From positions 1 to 18,285 of the forward strand of contig CAYGRM010000100.1 of the NCBI GenBank assembly GCA_964352225.1: DNA of 18,285 nt, in the 5' to 3' direction. This DNA is from CAJQQY01 sp964352225 (GTDB taxonomy: Bacteria > Bacteroidota > Bacteroidia > Chitinophagales > Saprospiraceae). Below, one piece after another: positions 1 through 6,013 of this stretch. Each line of letters starts with the position of its first letter. Position 1 is the first letter of the stretch. A program made the translations under genes and the position numbers. A model generated the notes under the pieces. The model was not told the DNA's origin. It was given only the letters and a program-made list of their open reading frames with translations, and searched no databases.

Positions 1-64
1 AGCATCCTCGTCCATCCCTCCCATTCGGTCGGCACGGCGAGGATGCGGGACGTTCTCGGCAAGC
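1..64 (+). repeat. Left attC-like recombination site (partial, cut by window edge)
   Basis: This GC-rich stretch (40 of the first 60 bases are G or C) stands out from the AT-rich surroundings. It contains a perfect 9-bp inverted repeat, GCATCCTCG at 2-10 and CGAGGATGC at 38-46, followed by GGGAC and then GTTCTCGGC at 52-60. The layout matches the hairpin at 3302-3375: both read AGCAT-stem-loop-stem-ATGC, a short spacer and GTTC. The outer left arm would lie before base 1. The 9-mer at 52-60 is the exact reverse complement of 3306-3314. This is how the start of an integron cassette relates to its own attC site. The core does not fit the class 1 integron consensus GTTRRRY, so attC-like is an inference. 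Confidence 0.6.
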
Positions 65-74
65 AAAAGAAAAA

Positions 75-662
75 ATGAACAATTACAATAGCATACTAAA
101 AAATATAGCAAGATTTGTCAAGCTTACAGAAGAAGAAGTTAAAAAGGTGACTTCTATTATTCGAACAACAAGGGTAAGAAAAAGACAGTTTATTGTCCAA
201 CCAGGATTTGTTTGCCAACATAGAAATTATGTTGTTGAAGGTGCTTTTCGAGTTTACCATTTAGATGATGACGGCAAAGAACATACTGTAAGTATTGGAG
301 TTGAGGATTGGTTCGTTACAGATTTCTATAGTTATGTTACTCAAACTCCTGCTACCCATTATGCCGAAGCCTTGGAAGATTCCGTCATTTTCCAACTTAA
401 ATATGACGACATCGAAGGACTTTGTGGAGAAATACATGCACTAAGTGAATACTTTAGATTAACTACAGAAAAGGCTTTTGCCTTTTCTCGTCGAAGAGTC
501 ATCTCTAATATTAGCAAAACTGCTGAAGAACGATATTTTGAATATTTAGAGAAATATCCTAATATCGCAAATAGAGTTCCTCAATATGTATTAGCTTCTT
601 ATCTGGGCATGTCAGCAGAATTTTTAAGTAAAATTCGTGCTCGCCAAAATAAAAAATCTTGA
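75..662 (+). CDS. Crp/Fnr-family transcriptional regulator
   Basis: This 195-residue protein looks like the many Bacteroidota Crp/Fnr-superfamily regulators. Residues about 10-115 form a cyclic-nucleotide-binding-type beta-roll, with the characteristic VVEGAFRVYHLDDDGKEHTV segment at about 53-72. Residues 167-190 (VPQYVLASYLGMSAEFLSKI) form the winged-helix DNA-binding motif. There is no cysteine cluster for an Fnr iron-sulfur centre, and the cAMP-contacting Arg-Ser/Thr pair of Crp is not evident, so the ligand, if any, is unknown. The ATG is 15 bases after the boundary motif that ends at 60, so transcription probably enters from an upstream promoter. The gene heads the putative cassette. By position it may control the downstream peroxiredoxin-like gene and those after it, but no operator can be pointed to. 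Family assignment is solid; target is inference. Confidence 0.88.
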   Translation: MNNYNSILKNIARFVKLTEEEVKKVTSIIRTTRVRKRQFIVQPGFVCQHRNYVVEGAFRVYHLDDDGKEHTVSIGVEDWFVTDFYSYVTQTPATHYAEALEDSVIFQLKYDDIEGLCGEIHALSEYFRLTTEKAFAFSRRRVISNISKTAEERYFEYLEKYPNIANRVPQYVLASYLGMSAEFLSKIRARQNKKS

Positions 663-766
663 ACCAGTTCAAGATAATTTCCTGTTCTACTTCATTTTTA
701 TCTACTCAGTTTTGATAGAAATTTGTGGTGTAATTAATTATTAATTCATCATAAAAATTTCATAAA

Positions 767-1429
767 ATGAATAAGGTAGAAATTCCTAATTATCAAAATG
801 GTCTAAATGACCTCAGAAACAATTTAGCAAGCATGCTTCCTGCGGATGCCTTGAAGATTTTCGATACTGATGCCGAAGCTTTACAAAAAACGCATTCCTC
901 TATTCTTAAACTTTCCGTGGGAGATAAAGCTCCTAATTTTACCCTTTCCAATGCGGTCAACGAATCTGTCAACTTGTATGATGTACTAAAAGAAAATCGA
1001 GTTGTACTTACTTTTTATAGAGGTACATGGTGTCCCTATTGCAATTTAATGTTGGCACAATATCAACAAGTATTGGGTCAAATAAAGGAATTAGGAGCAA
1101 ACTTGATTGCCATTTCTCCACAAACTCCAGACGAGAGTTTGAATATCCAAGAGAAAAATGAACTCCAATTTGAAGTACTAAGCGACAACAGCAATATTGT
1201 GGCTCATCAGTTCACTACAATCTTCAAGTATGGTGAAAAGCCACTCGCCACCATGTCAGAATTAGGCTATGATTATGACAGTTTTTATGCTGATGATTCT
1301 CGTGAATTACCCATCCCTGCAACTTTTATTATCGAACAAAATGGAATCATTTCATTTGCAAAAAGCGAAGGGGGCGATTATAGAAATCGTGTAGAGGCTT
1401 CGGAAATTATTACTTCATTAAATAAATAA
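767..1429 (+). CDS. Peroxiredoxin-like (AhpC/TSA, thioredoxin-fold) protein
   Basis: This 220-residue cytoplasmic protein has a helical N-terminal stretch (1-50) followed by an AhpC/TSA thioredoxin-fold domain (about 51-215). The active-site segment is FYRGTWCPYC, with C89 and C92 as a CxxC pair. The domain opens with the usual GDKAPNFTL at 52-60. Members of this peroxiredoxin-like family are presumed thiol peroxidases or disulfide reductases; the substrate has not been fixed. The CPYC arrangement is more thioredoxin/glutaredoxin-like than the TxxC of 2-Cys peroxiredoxins. The gene follows the Crp-like regulator after a 104-bp gap that could hold its own promoter. It ends 7 bases before the DoxX-like ATG, which implies co-transcription. 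A role in peroxide or electrophile stress is plausible from the family and the redox neighbours. Confidence 0.88.
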   Translation: MNKVEIPNYQNGLNDLRNNLASMLPADALKIFDTDAEALQKTHSSILKLSVGDKAPNFTLSNAVNESVNLYDVLKENRVVLTFYRGTWCPYCNLMLAQYQQVLGQIKELGANLIAISPQTPDESLNIQEKNELQFEVLSDNSNIVAHQFTTIFKYGEKPLATMSELGYDYDSFYADDSRELPIPATFIIEQNGIISFAKSEGGDYRNRVEASEIITSLNK

Positions 1430-1436
1430 ATTGGTC

Positions 1437-1835
1437 ATGAATAAAAACATAGAAAATATATCCGCCTGGGTTTTAGCCTTTTTGATGTTGGTTTTTGGAT
1501 TAAATAAATTCTTCGGATTTATTCCAGTTGAACCTCCAGCTGACCCAACTGCGCAAAAATTTATGGGAGCAATGTTCACTACCTATTTATATGTGGTGGT
1601 TGCTTTAGCAGAAATTATTGGGGGCATACTTCTTTTAGTGCCTCGATTTCGGTTTGTTGGTTGGCTATTATTATTACCTGTTGTTTTTAATATCATAGCT
1701 TTCCACATTGCCCATGATTTTATAGGAAATGGCATCTGGTTAGTACCCACAGCAATATTCTTTGTATTGGGATTTTGCCAAATGAATCAAATTACTTCAC
1801 TTTTTAAATCAACAAATGATTATGCAGCAGCTTAA
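1437..1835 (+). CDS. DoxX-like integral membrane protein
   Basis: This 132-residue protein has four hydrophobic segments at about 8-28, 49-67, 71-91 and 100-117. An early GLNKFFGF segment and the overall pattern match the small DoxX/DoxD-like membrane protein family. Some DoxX proteins act in thiol or quinone redox chemistry, but most are uncharacterised. I start it at the ATG at 1437. The open frame extends two codons back to a TTG at 1431, which is a less likely start. The last 20 bases overlap the start of the next gene, which indicates translational coupling. It lies directly after the peroxiredoxin-like gene. DoxX-like proteins next to thiol-oxidoreductases are a recurring arrangement, so a membrane redox partner is reasonable but inferred. 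Confidence 0.82.
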   Translation: MNKNIENISAWVLAFLMLVFGLNKFFGFIPVEPPADPTAQKFMGAMFTTYLYVVVALAEIIGGILLLVPRFRFVGWLLLLPVVFNIIAFHIAHDFIGNGIWLVPTAIFFVLGFCQMNQITSLFKSTNDYAAA

Positions 1836-2364
1836 ATATTTTATCCTAATAATTTTATCTTTTGTCGTTTCGCAAGCTCAGGCTCAAGTAAATGAAAATG
1901 CTCCACCAGTAATAAATGAAGTTGTTGATGCCAATGACAAAATAGAGCAATCAGTTCATTCAAGTATGGAGGTAAATAAATCTGCAAGCGATGTCTGGGA
2001 GTTCGTTAGTAATTGGAATAACTTAAATCTGCTTGTCCCTAAAGTCGTAGAAAGAACCGAAGTAAAAGGAAATGGTATCACAACGAATTGGATAATTTAT
2101 CTAAAAAATGGAAGCGTTGTAAAGGAACGAATGACTTATTTTGACAACAGACAGAGATTGATGTCCTATATAATGACAGAGACTCCAATGCCGTTGACAG
2201 ATTACTTGGCAACTATACAGGTTATTCCGGTGAGTAAGGTTAAATGCAACATTATTTTCTCTACTTATTTCAAAGTTGAAGAAAAAAATAAAGCCAAATT
2301 ATTGACCACCTTCGAAGCTTTCCAGAATACATATCTCTCGAATATAGAAAAGGTATTGGAATAA
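1816..2364 (+). CDS. Secreted SRPBCC (START-like) family protein
   Basis: This 182-residue protein starts with a clear signal peptide. A hydrophobic run (about 7-18) is followed by SQAQAQ, with cleavage probably near residue 24. The rest (about 45-180) resembles the SRPBCC polyketide-cyclase/START-like fold. It begins with VHSSMEVNKSASDVWEFVSN, then NNLNLLVPKVVE, and ends with a long C-terminal helix. SRPBCC domains form a hydrophobic pocket for lipids, sterols or aromatic molecules, and no catalytic residues can be assigned. Two ATGs two codons apart (1816 and 1822) are both possible starts. The gene overlaps the DoxX-like gene by 20 bases in another frame. A periplasmic ligand-binding protein inside a redox operon is odd, since most SRPBCC proteins in such clusters are cytoplasmic. 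Confidence 0.75.
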   Translation: MIMQQLKYFILIILSFVVSQAQAQVNENAPPVINEVVDANDKIEQSVHSSMEVNKSASDVWEFVSNWNNLNLLVPKVVERTEVKGNGITTNWIIYLKNGSVVKERMTYFDNRQRLMSYIMTETPMPLTDYLATIQVIPVSKVKCNIIFSTYFKVEEKNKAKLLTTFEAFQNTYLSNIEKVLE

Positions 2365-2384
2365 CATCATTTGTCCATAAAAAG

Positions 2385-2406
2385 TGAGCTGAAGACAAGA
2401 AGCTCA
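2385..2406 (+). other. Small inverted repeat between two cassette genes
   Basis: TGAGCT (2385-2390) and AGCTCA (2401-2406) form a 6-bp stem with a 10-base loop, followed by an A/T-rich stretch. It lies in the 77-bp gap before the dehydrogenase gene. It could be a weak attenuator or an operator; the lack of a proper T-tract argues against a strong terminator. Confidence 0.25.
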
Positions 2407-2441
2407 AAATTTAATTTCTTCATTTTAAAATAATATCAAAC

Positions 2442-3287
2442 ATGAATAATAAAAAACGAAATTGGTTTATTACAGGAATTTCAAGTGGATTAGGAAAAGC
2501 ACTTGCAGAGGTGGTCATTGAGAAAGGAGATTTTGTGATTGGAACACTTAGAAAGCAATCACAGGTAAACGAATTTAATGAAAAATATACAGGCAAAGCA
2601 TTTGCTTTTTTACTGGATGTTACAGATTTCGCTTCGATAGAAAAAGTAGTCAGAAGCATAGAAGAAGATTTTTCAAATATAGATGTACTGGTCAATAATG
2701 CAGGCGTTGGCTTTGCAGGTGCTATCGAAGAAACGAGCATGGAAGAAATACGTAAAGTATTTGAGGTTAATTTTTTTAGTGTATTGAAAATCACTAATGA
2801 ACTATTACCTTTACTGAGAAAACAAAGAAGCGGACATATTATTCAAATATCATCACATGGAGGCTTAAAAGCTTTTGCAGGTTTTGGAATTTATAATGCC
2901 AGTAAGTTTGCTTTAGAAGGATTTAGCGAAGCATTAGCTCAGGAAATTGAGCCATTAGGTATCAAACTTACAATGGTTGAGCCTGGTCCATTTAGAACTA
3001 ATTTTGCAGGTGAAGGATTGGGGCTTGCAAAAAATGTAATTGATGATTATTCTGAAACAGCAGGTGTCTTTAGAGGAAAATTAAAAGGGGTTCACCAAAA
3101 GCAAGAAGGACATCCCCAAAAGGCAGCAATGGCAATTTTTGATTTAACCTTATCTGATAATCCTTCCTTGAGACTTCCTTTAGGAAAAATCGCTTTAAAA
3201 ACTATCAAAATGAAATTAGATAGTGTTACAGCAGATTTAGAAAAGAATCGAGAAGTAGCAGAAAAGGCTGTCTTTGATGATAAATAA
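2442..3287 (+). CDS. Classical short-chain dehydrogenase/reductase (SDR)
   Basis: This 281-residue Rossmann-fold oxidoreductase has all the hallmarks of a classical SDR. The dinucleotide-binding motif TGISSGLG is at 11-18, DVTD at 59-62 and NNAG at 85-88. The catalytic set is N110, S138, Y151 and K155 (YNASK), followed by the EPGPFRTNF segment from about 179. An arginine-rich acceptor after beta-2 (TLRKQS, 35-40) suggests NADPH preference. The extra C-terminal region (about 200-281) is typical of SDRs annotated as oxidoreductase or retinol-dehydrogenase-like in Bacteroidota. The substrate cannot be read from the sequence. It is the last gene before the right attC-like hairpin and ends 15-19 bases from it. 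It probably reduces a carbonyl compound, perhaps linked to the detoxification theme of the cassette. Confidence 0.9.
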   Translation: MNNKKRNWFITGISSGLGKALAEVVIEKGDFVIGTLRKQSQVNEFNEKYTGKAFAFLLDVTDFASIEKVVRSIEEDFSNIDVLVNNAGVGFAGAIEETSMEEIRKVFEVNFFSVLKITNELLPLLRKQRSGHIIQISSHGGLKAFAGFGIYNASKFALEGFSEALAQEIEPLGIKLTMVEPGPFRTNFAGEGLGLAKNVIDDYSETAGVFRGKLKGVHQKQEGHPQKAAMAIFDLTLSDNPSLRLPLGKIALKTIKMKLDSVTADLEKNREVAEKAVFDDK

Positions 3288-3301
3288 TAAATGAAAAAGA
3301 A

Positions 3302-3375
3302 GCCAGCCGAGAACACAGCATACACGGCAAGTAGGGCTATGCGCCCTACCTGCGTGTATGCAAAACCGTTCAAAA
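3302..3375 (+). repeat. Right attC-like recombination site
   Basis: This is a long imperfect hairpin. The outer arms are GAAC (3311-3314) and GTTC (3368-3371). The inner stem GCATACACG (3318-3326) pairs perfectly with CGTGTATGC (3353-3361). It continues as CAAGTAGGGC (3328-3337) against GCCCTACCTG (3343-3352), with one mismatch (A3330/C3350). G3327 is unpaired, and a 5-base loop (3338-3342) closes the structure. Outer and inner paired arms separated by unequal spacers (3315-3317 and 3362-3367), with an extrahelical base, is how attC sites of integrons are built. The GCCGAGAAC at 3306-3314 is complementary to 52-60 at the left end and not to its own right side beyond GTTC. As a plain hairpin it could also stop transcription of the dehydrogenase gene. 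Confidence 0.65.
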
Positions 3376-3609
3376 GTAATCAAAATTTCAACTGAACACT
3401 CCTATTAAAACTGTTCAATTTTTCATTTCCCCCACCCTACTCGATCCTCGTAAACATTGAATTCGCATTTTTACTGAAGTAATTTTTTTCTCTAAATTTG
3501 AACATTATGTGTGTATCTATCGATTACCCATAAGTATTTATTCATTAGCAGCAAAAGCCTGATAAGTCGAACTAAAAACGAACGACCATAACTTTATTTA
3601 GCTGAGCTG

Positions 3610-3641
3610 TTGGAAAGCTGTCGTTTCCCGTTTTATTTTTG
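3610..3641 (+). promoter_or_regulatory. Candidate Bacteroidota sigma-A promoter for the PLP/DUF1611/epimerase operon
   Basis: TATTTTTG at 3634-3641 matches the Bacteroidota -7 consensus TAnnTTTG. A TTG at 3610-3612 lies 21 bases upstream, at the right distance for the -33 element. Transcription would begin near 3648, giving a leader of about 95 bases. A second exact -7 match (3722-3729) is closer to the ATG but lacks a clear -33 TTG. Confidence 0.45.
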
Positions 3642-3721
3642 CGACAAAATTCCAATAGTTTATTTCTTCATTTGCGTGACCATTTTTTTATTTACAGTCT
3701 TCGTGAGATAAATTAATACAT

Positions 3722-3729
3722 TATTTTTG
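3722..3729 (+). promoter_or_regulatory. Second TAnnTTTG -7 element close to the PLP-enzyme start
   Basis: TATTTTTG fits the -7 consensus exactly, but no TTG is seen at the -33 distance. It would place the transcript start only about 8-10 bases before the ATG at 3744, so it may be a near-leaderless promoter or a chance match in AT-rich DNA. Confidence 0.25.
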
Positions 3730-3743
3730 CTCAAAAATCATCA

Positions 3744-4805
3744 ATGAATATTAGAGATTGTGTAAAGTCGGCGGAAAATAAAGTGTCCTCCGAATCCAAG
3801 AAATTAGCTGAGTTGGTTAAAGATAAAAGTAAATCTTTGACTGATAGATTAGAATCCTATGAAGATATCATTAGTTTGGAAATAGGCGATACGAGCTTGA
3901 GTCGCGCCAAAAGTTTTGAACGAGAATTTGACCTCCGACAGTTATACATCAAGTACGAAGGAGATAATCCAACGGGCACGCAAAAAGATAGAATTGCCTT
4001 TGCGCAGGTTTATGATGCCTTGCGTCGGGACTTCGATACCATCTCTTTGGCTACTTGTGGTAACTATGGTGTAGCAGTAGCTTTGGCGGCGAGTTTGGCT
4101 GGCATAAAATGTATGATATATATTCCAGAAGGATATCATACCGAGCGAATCAAAGAAATGGAAAGTTTGCAAGCTACGATTATTCGATTGCCAGGTAGTT
4201 ATGAAGAGGTGGTTGAAGCAAGTACCAAACTAGCCAATACTCATGAATGGTATGATGCCAATCCTGGCGGAGCAAATACGCCACTTCAAATTACGGCTTA
4301 TGCTCAAATAGCATACGAAATATACGATCAACTTGGTGATGCTCCCAAGTACTGCGCTGCGCCCGTTTCCAATGGAACCCTTCTGGCAGGCATCTATCGA
4401 GGCTTCGTAAGTTTGCATAAAAAAGGAAAAACTTCCAGAATTCCAAGAATGATCGGAGCCTCTTCTACTCGAAAAAATCCGATTATCGAATCCTTTCTCC
4501 AAGGCTTAGACCATTGTAGAGATTTGGATCCTGATAAAATAAAGGAAACCATTTATAACGAACCGCTAATCAATTGGCACAGCTTTGATGGGGAAGAAGC
4601 ACTTTACGCTTTGCAAAAATCGAACGGTGCAGCATTTAATATTAGTGATAAAAAAATGCGTGATATGAGTGCTTTATTAAATAAAAAAGAAGGTTATAAA
4701 ATATTGCCTGCTTCTACTGTTGGACTTATCGGCTTATTGCAAATGCACGAAGCAAAGCCTTTAGAGTCTGATCGGTTTGTGGCAGTTTTAACCGCTAAAA
4801 ATTAG
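3744..4805 (+). CDS. Threonine-synthase-like fold-type II PLP-dependent enzyme
   Basis: This 353-residue protein belongs to the tryptophan-synthase-beta superfamily. The family opening LEIGDTSL is at 45-52. The PLP lysine is K81 in NPTGTQKDR, where threonine synthases normally have NPTGSFKDR. The substrate-binding loop is TCGNYG, and the phosphate-binding loop is the SNGTLLAG segment near residue 209. The chain is shorter than typical threonine synthase (400-490), and no threonine-pathway gene is nearby, so the true reaction may be a lyase, beta-replacement or epimerase-type step. It leads a three-gene operon, with DUF1611 only 23 bp downstream and then a dipeptide epimerase. That suggests work on D-amino acids or small peptides. 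Start: the ATG is the only one before the conserved core. Confidence 0.83.
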   Translation: MNIRDCVKSAENKVSSESKKLAELVKDKSKSLTDRLESYEDIISLEIGDTSLSRAKSFEREFDLRQLYIKYEGDNPTGTQKDRIAFAQVYDALRRDFDTISLATCGNYGVAVALAASLAGIKCMIYIPEGYHTERIKEMESLQATIIRLPGSYEEVVEASTKLANTHEWYDANPGGANTPLQITAYAQIAYEIYDQLGDAPKYCAAPVSNGTLLAGIYRGFVSLHKKGKTSRIPRMIGASSTRKNPIIESFLQGLDHCRDLDPDKIKETIYNEPLINWHSFDGEEALYALQKSNGAAFNISDKKMRDMSALLNKKEGYKILPASTVGLIGLLQMHEAKPLESDRFVAVLTAKN

Positions 4806-4828
4806 ATTTCTCAAAACAAAATAATAAA

Positions 4829-5911
4829 ATGAAAAAGAAAAAAACCATTGACGGGAAAGCATTAGTTTATTGCCAAGGTGCTTTTAATACTCCTGAGGGA
4901 AAAACTGCTCACGGCTTAGTTCGATTTACGGAACGCTTTGAAGTAGTGGGCATCATTGATGAAAAGTATACCGGGCAAGATGCTGGCGAAGTATTGGATG
5001 GTCGTCCCAACGGAATTAAAATTTTCAAGAATTTCAGTTCTGCTATAAAGGAATTAGACAAAGAAAAAAACTTACCTAAAAACTTTGTCATCGGACTAGC
5101 TCCCGATGGAGGTAGATTGCCGAAAGCAGCAAAAGCTGAAATCAAAAAAGCATTGACCAAAGGAATGAACATCGCTTCTGGTTTGCACGATTTTTTGACC
5201 AAGGACGAAAAATTAGTCGCTTTGGCACAAGAGCATAAATGCAAGATTAAGGATGTTAGAAAAACACCGGACCGAGATCAACTTCATTTTTTCACAGGTG
5301 ATATTGAAAAAGTCAATTGCTTAAAATTAGCCGTTTTAGGTACAGACTCAGCAGTAGGAAAAAGAACAACGGCGTGGATGTTAGTTCATGGTTTTAGAAA
5401 TTTAGGATTAAAATCCGAAATGATTGGAACGGGCCAAACGGCTTGGATGCAAGGAGCAAAATATTCCATGATTATGGATAGTTGCATCAATGATTTCGTT
5501 TCAGGAGAAATAGAACACGCGGTAGTTTCTGCTTGGAAAAAAGAAAAACCTGATGTGATCGTTATCGAAGGGCAAGGTAGTTTGATGAATCCTGCTTACC
5601 CTGGAGGATTTGAAATACTGGCAGCAGGGCGACCTGATTTTGTCATTCTCCAACATGCGCCTCGACGATTGGAATACGATGGTTTCCCTGGCTATAAATT
5701 ACATTCCCTAAAAGAACAAATCAATGCCATTCAAGTCATCTCTGGCAAAAAAGTGATTGCCATTACTTTGAACCATGAGTCAATGGAAAAAAAGGAAATT
5801 CCTGCTGCTTGTAAAGCCATCACCAAAGAAACGGGATTACCTTGTTTTGATGTTTTGGAAAATGGTGCAGAGGAGTTGGTGAAAATTTTAAAAAAGAAAA
5901 TTAAACAATAA
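4829..5911 (+). CDS. DUF1611 family protein (DgcN-like, P-loop acyltransferase family)
   Basis: This 360-residue protein has the two-part DUF1611 build: an N-terminal Rossmann-like domain (about 8-150) and a C-terminal P-loop NTPase-type domain (about 165-358). The Walker A segment is GTDSAVGKRT (171-180) with K178, followed by GTGQTAWMQG (about 200-209) and VIEGQGSLMNP (about 245-254). A DUF1611 member from marine bacteria, DgcN, has been described as a D-glutamate N-acetyltransferase working with the racemase DgcA, an epimerase-like enolase. Here the next gene is exactly such an enolase-superfamily enzyme. Activity on D-glutamate or another D-amino acid is therefore a fair hypothesis, but the specificity cannot be read directly. 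It lies 23 bp after the PLP enzyme, so the two are surely co-transcribed. Confidence 0.85.
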   Translation: MKKKKTIDGKALVYCQGAFNTPEGKTAHGLVRFTERFEVVGIIDEKYTGQDAGEVLDGRPNGIKIFKNFSSAIKELDKEKNLPKNFVIGLAPDGGRLPKAAKAEIKKALTKGMNIASGLHDFLTKDEKLVALAQEHKCKIKDVRKTPDRDQLHFFTGDIEKVNCLKLAVLGTDSAVGKRTTAWMLVHGFRNLGLKSEMIGTGQTAWMQGAKYSMIMDSCINDFVSGEIEHAVVSAWKKEKPDVIVIEGQGSLMNPAYPGGFEILAAGRPDFVILQHAPRRLEYDGFPGYKLHSLKEQINAIQVISGKKVIAITLNHESMEKKEIPAACKAITKETGLPCFDVLENGAEELVKILKKKIKQ

Positions 5912-5951
5912 GTTTCAGCTCAATTAGTAGTTCATCCCTCTTTTAAAAATT

Positions 5952-5975
5952 TAATGCGATTCATAGAATGCATTA
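5952..5975 (+). other. Hairpin between the DUF1611 and epimerase genes
   Basis: TAATGC (5952-5957) plus ATTC (5959-5962) pairs with GAAT (5966-5969) plus GCATTA (5970-5975), with one bulged G and a 3-base loop. There is no T-tract after it, so it is more likely an RNA-processing or mRNA-stability element within the operon than a full terminator. Confidence 0.35.
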
Positions 5976-6013
5976 GGAATGATAAGTAGTCAGACAATAT
6001 TAAAAAAATATTA

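Larger units (their letters stand above)
53..3368 (+). mobile_element. Putative integron-like gene cassette carrying five genes
   Basis: The boundaries are set by two attC-like hairpins. If recombination falls after the G of each GTT, as in integrons, the cassette runs from T53 to G3368 (about 3.3 kb). The first ATG is at 75, 23 bp inside. The last stop ends at 3287, 15-19 bp before the right site. Such tight packing is typical of cassettes. All five genes share one strand, with no clear transcription terminator inside. Integron cassettes usually carry one gene, so five is unusual. No integrase is visible in the window, so this could be an orphan cassette or part of an array continuing to the left. 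The complementarity of the ends is seen; mobility is inferred. Confidence 0.55.
3376..3743 (+). other. Intergenic region upstream of the PLP/DUF1611/epimerase operon
   Basis: About 370 AT-rich bases lie to the right of the putative cassette junction. I see no convincing coding frame, RNA gene or repeat here apart from two promoter-like elements near its right half (3610-3641 and 3722-3729). If the cassette reading is right, this is the native chromosomal flank or a cassette remnant without a gene. Confidence 0.5.

Noticed and set aside
1..60. GC-rich left end as adapter or assembly artefact
   Set aside because: It shares hairpin layout with 3302-3375 and a 9-base exact complementarity, which an artefact would not show.
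75..662. Fnr-type iron-sulfur oxygen sensor
   Set aside because: The N-terminal cysteine cluster is absent; only isolated cysteines are present.
1431..1436. TTG start two codons before the DoxX-like ATG
   Set aside because: The ATG at 1437 is a stronger start and the extra residues add nothing conserved.
2420..3373. Minus-strand open frames opposite the SDR gene
   Set aside because: They are antisense shadows; the plus frame has every SDR motif. One also runs into the attC-like hairpin.
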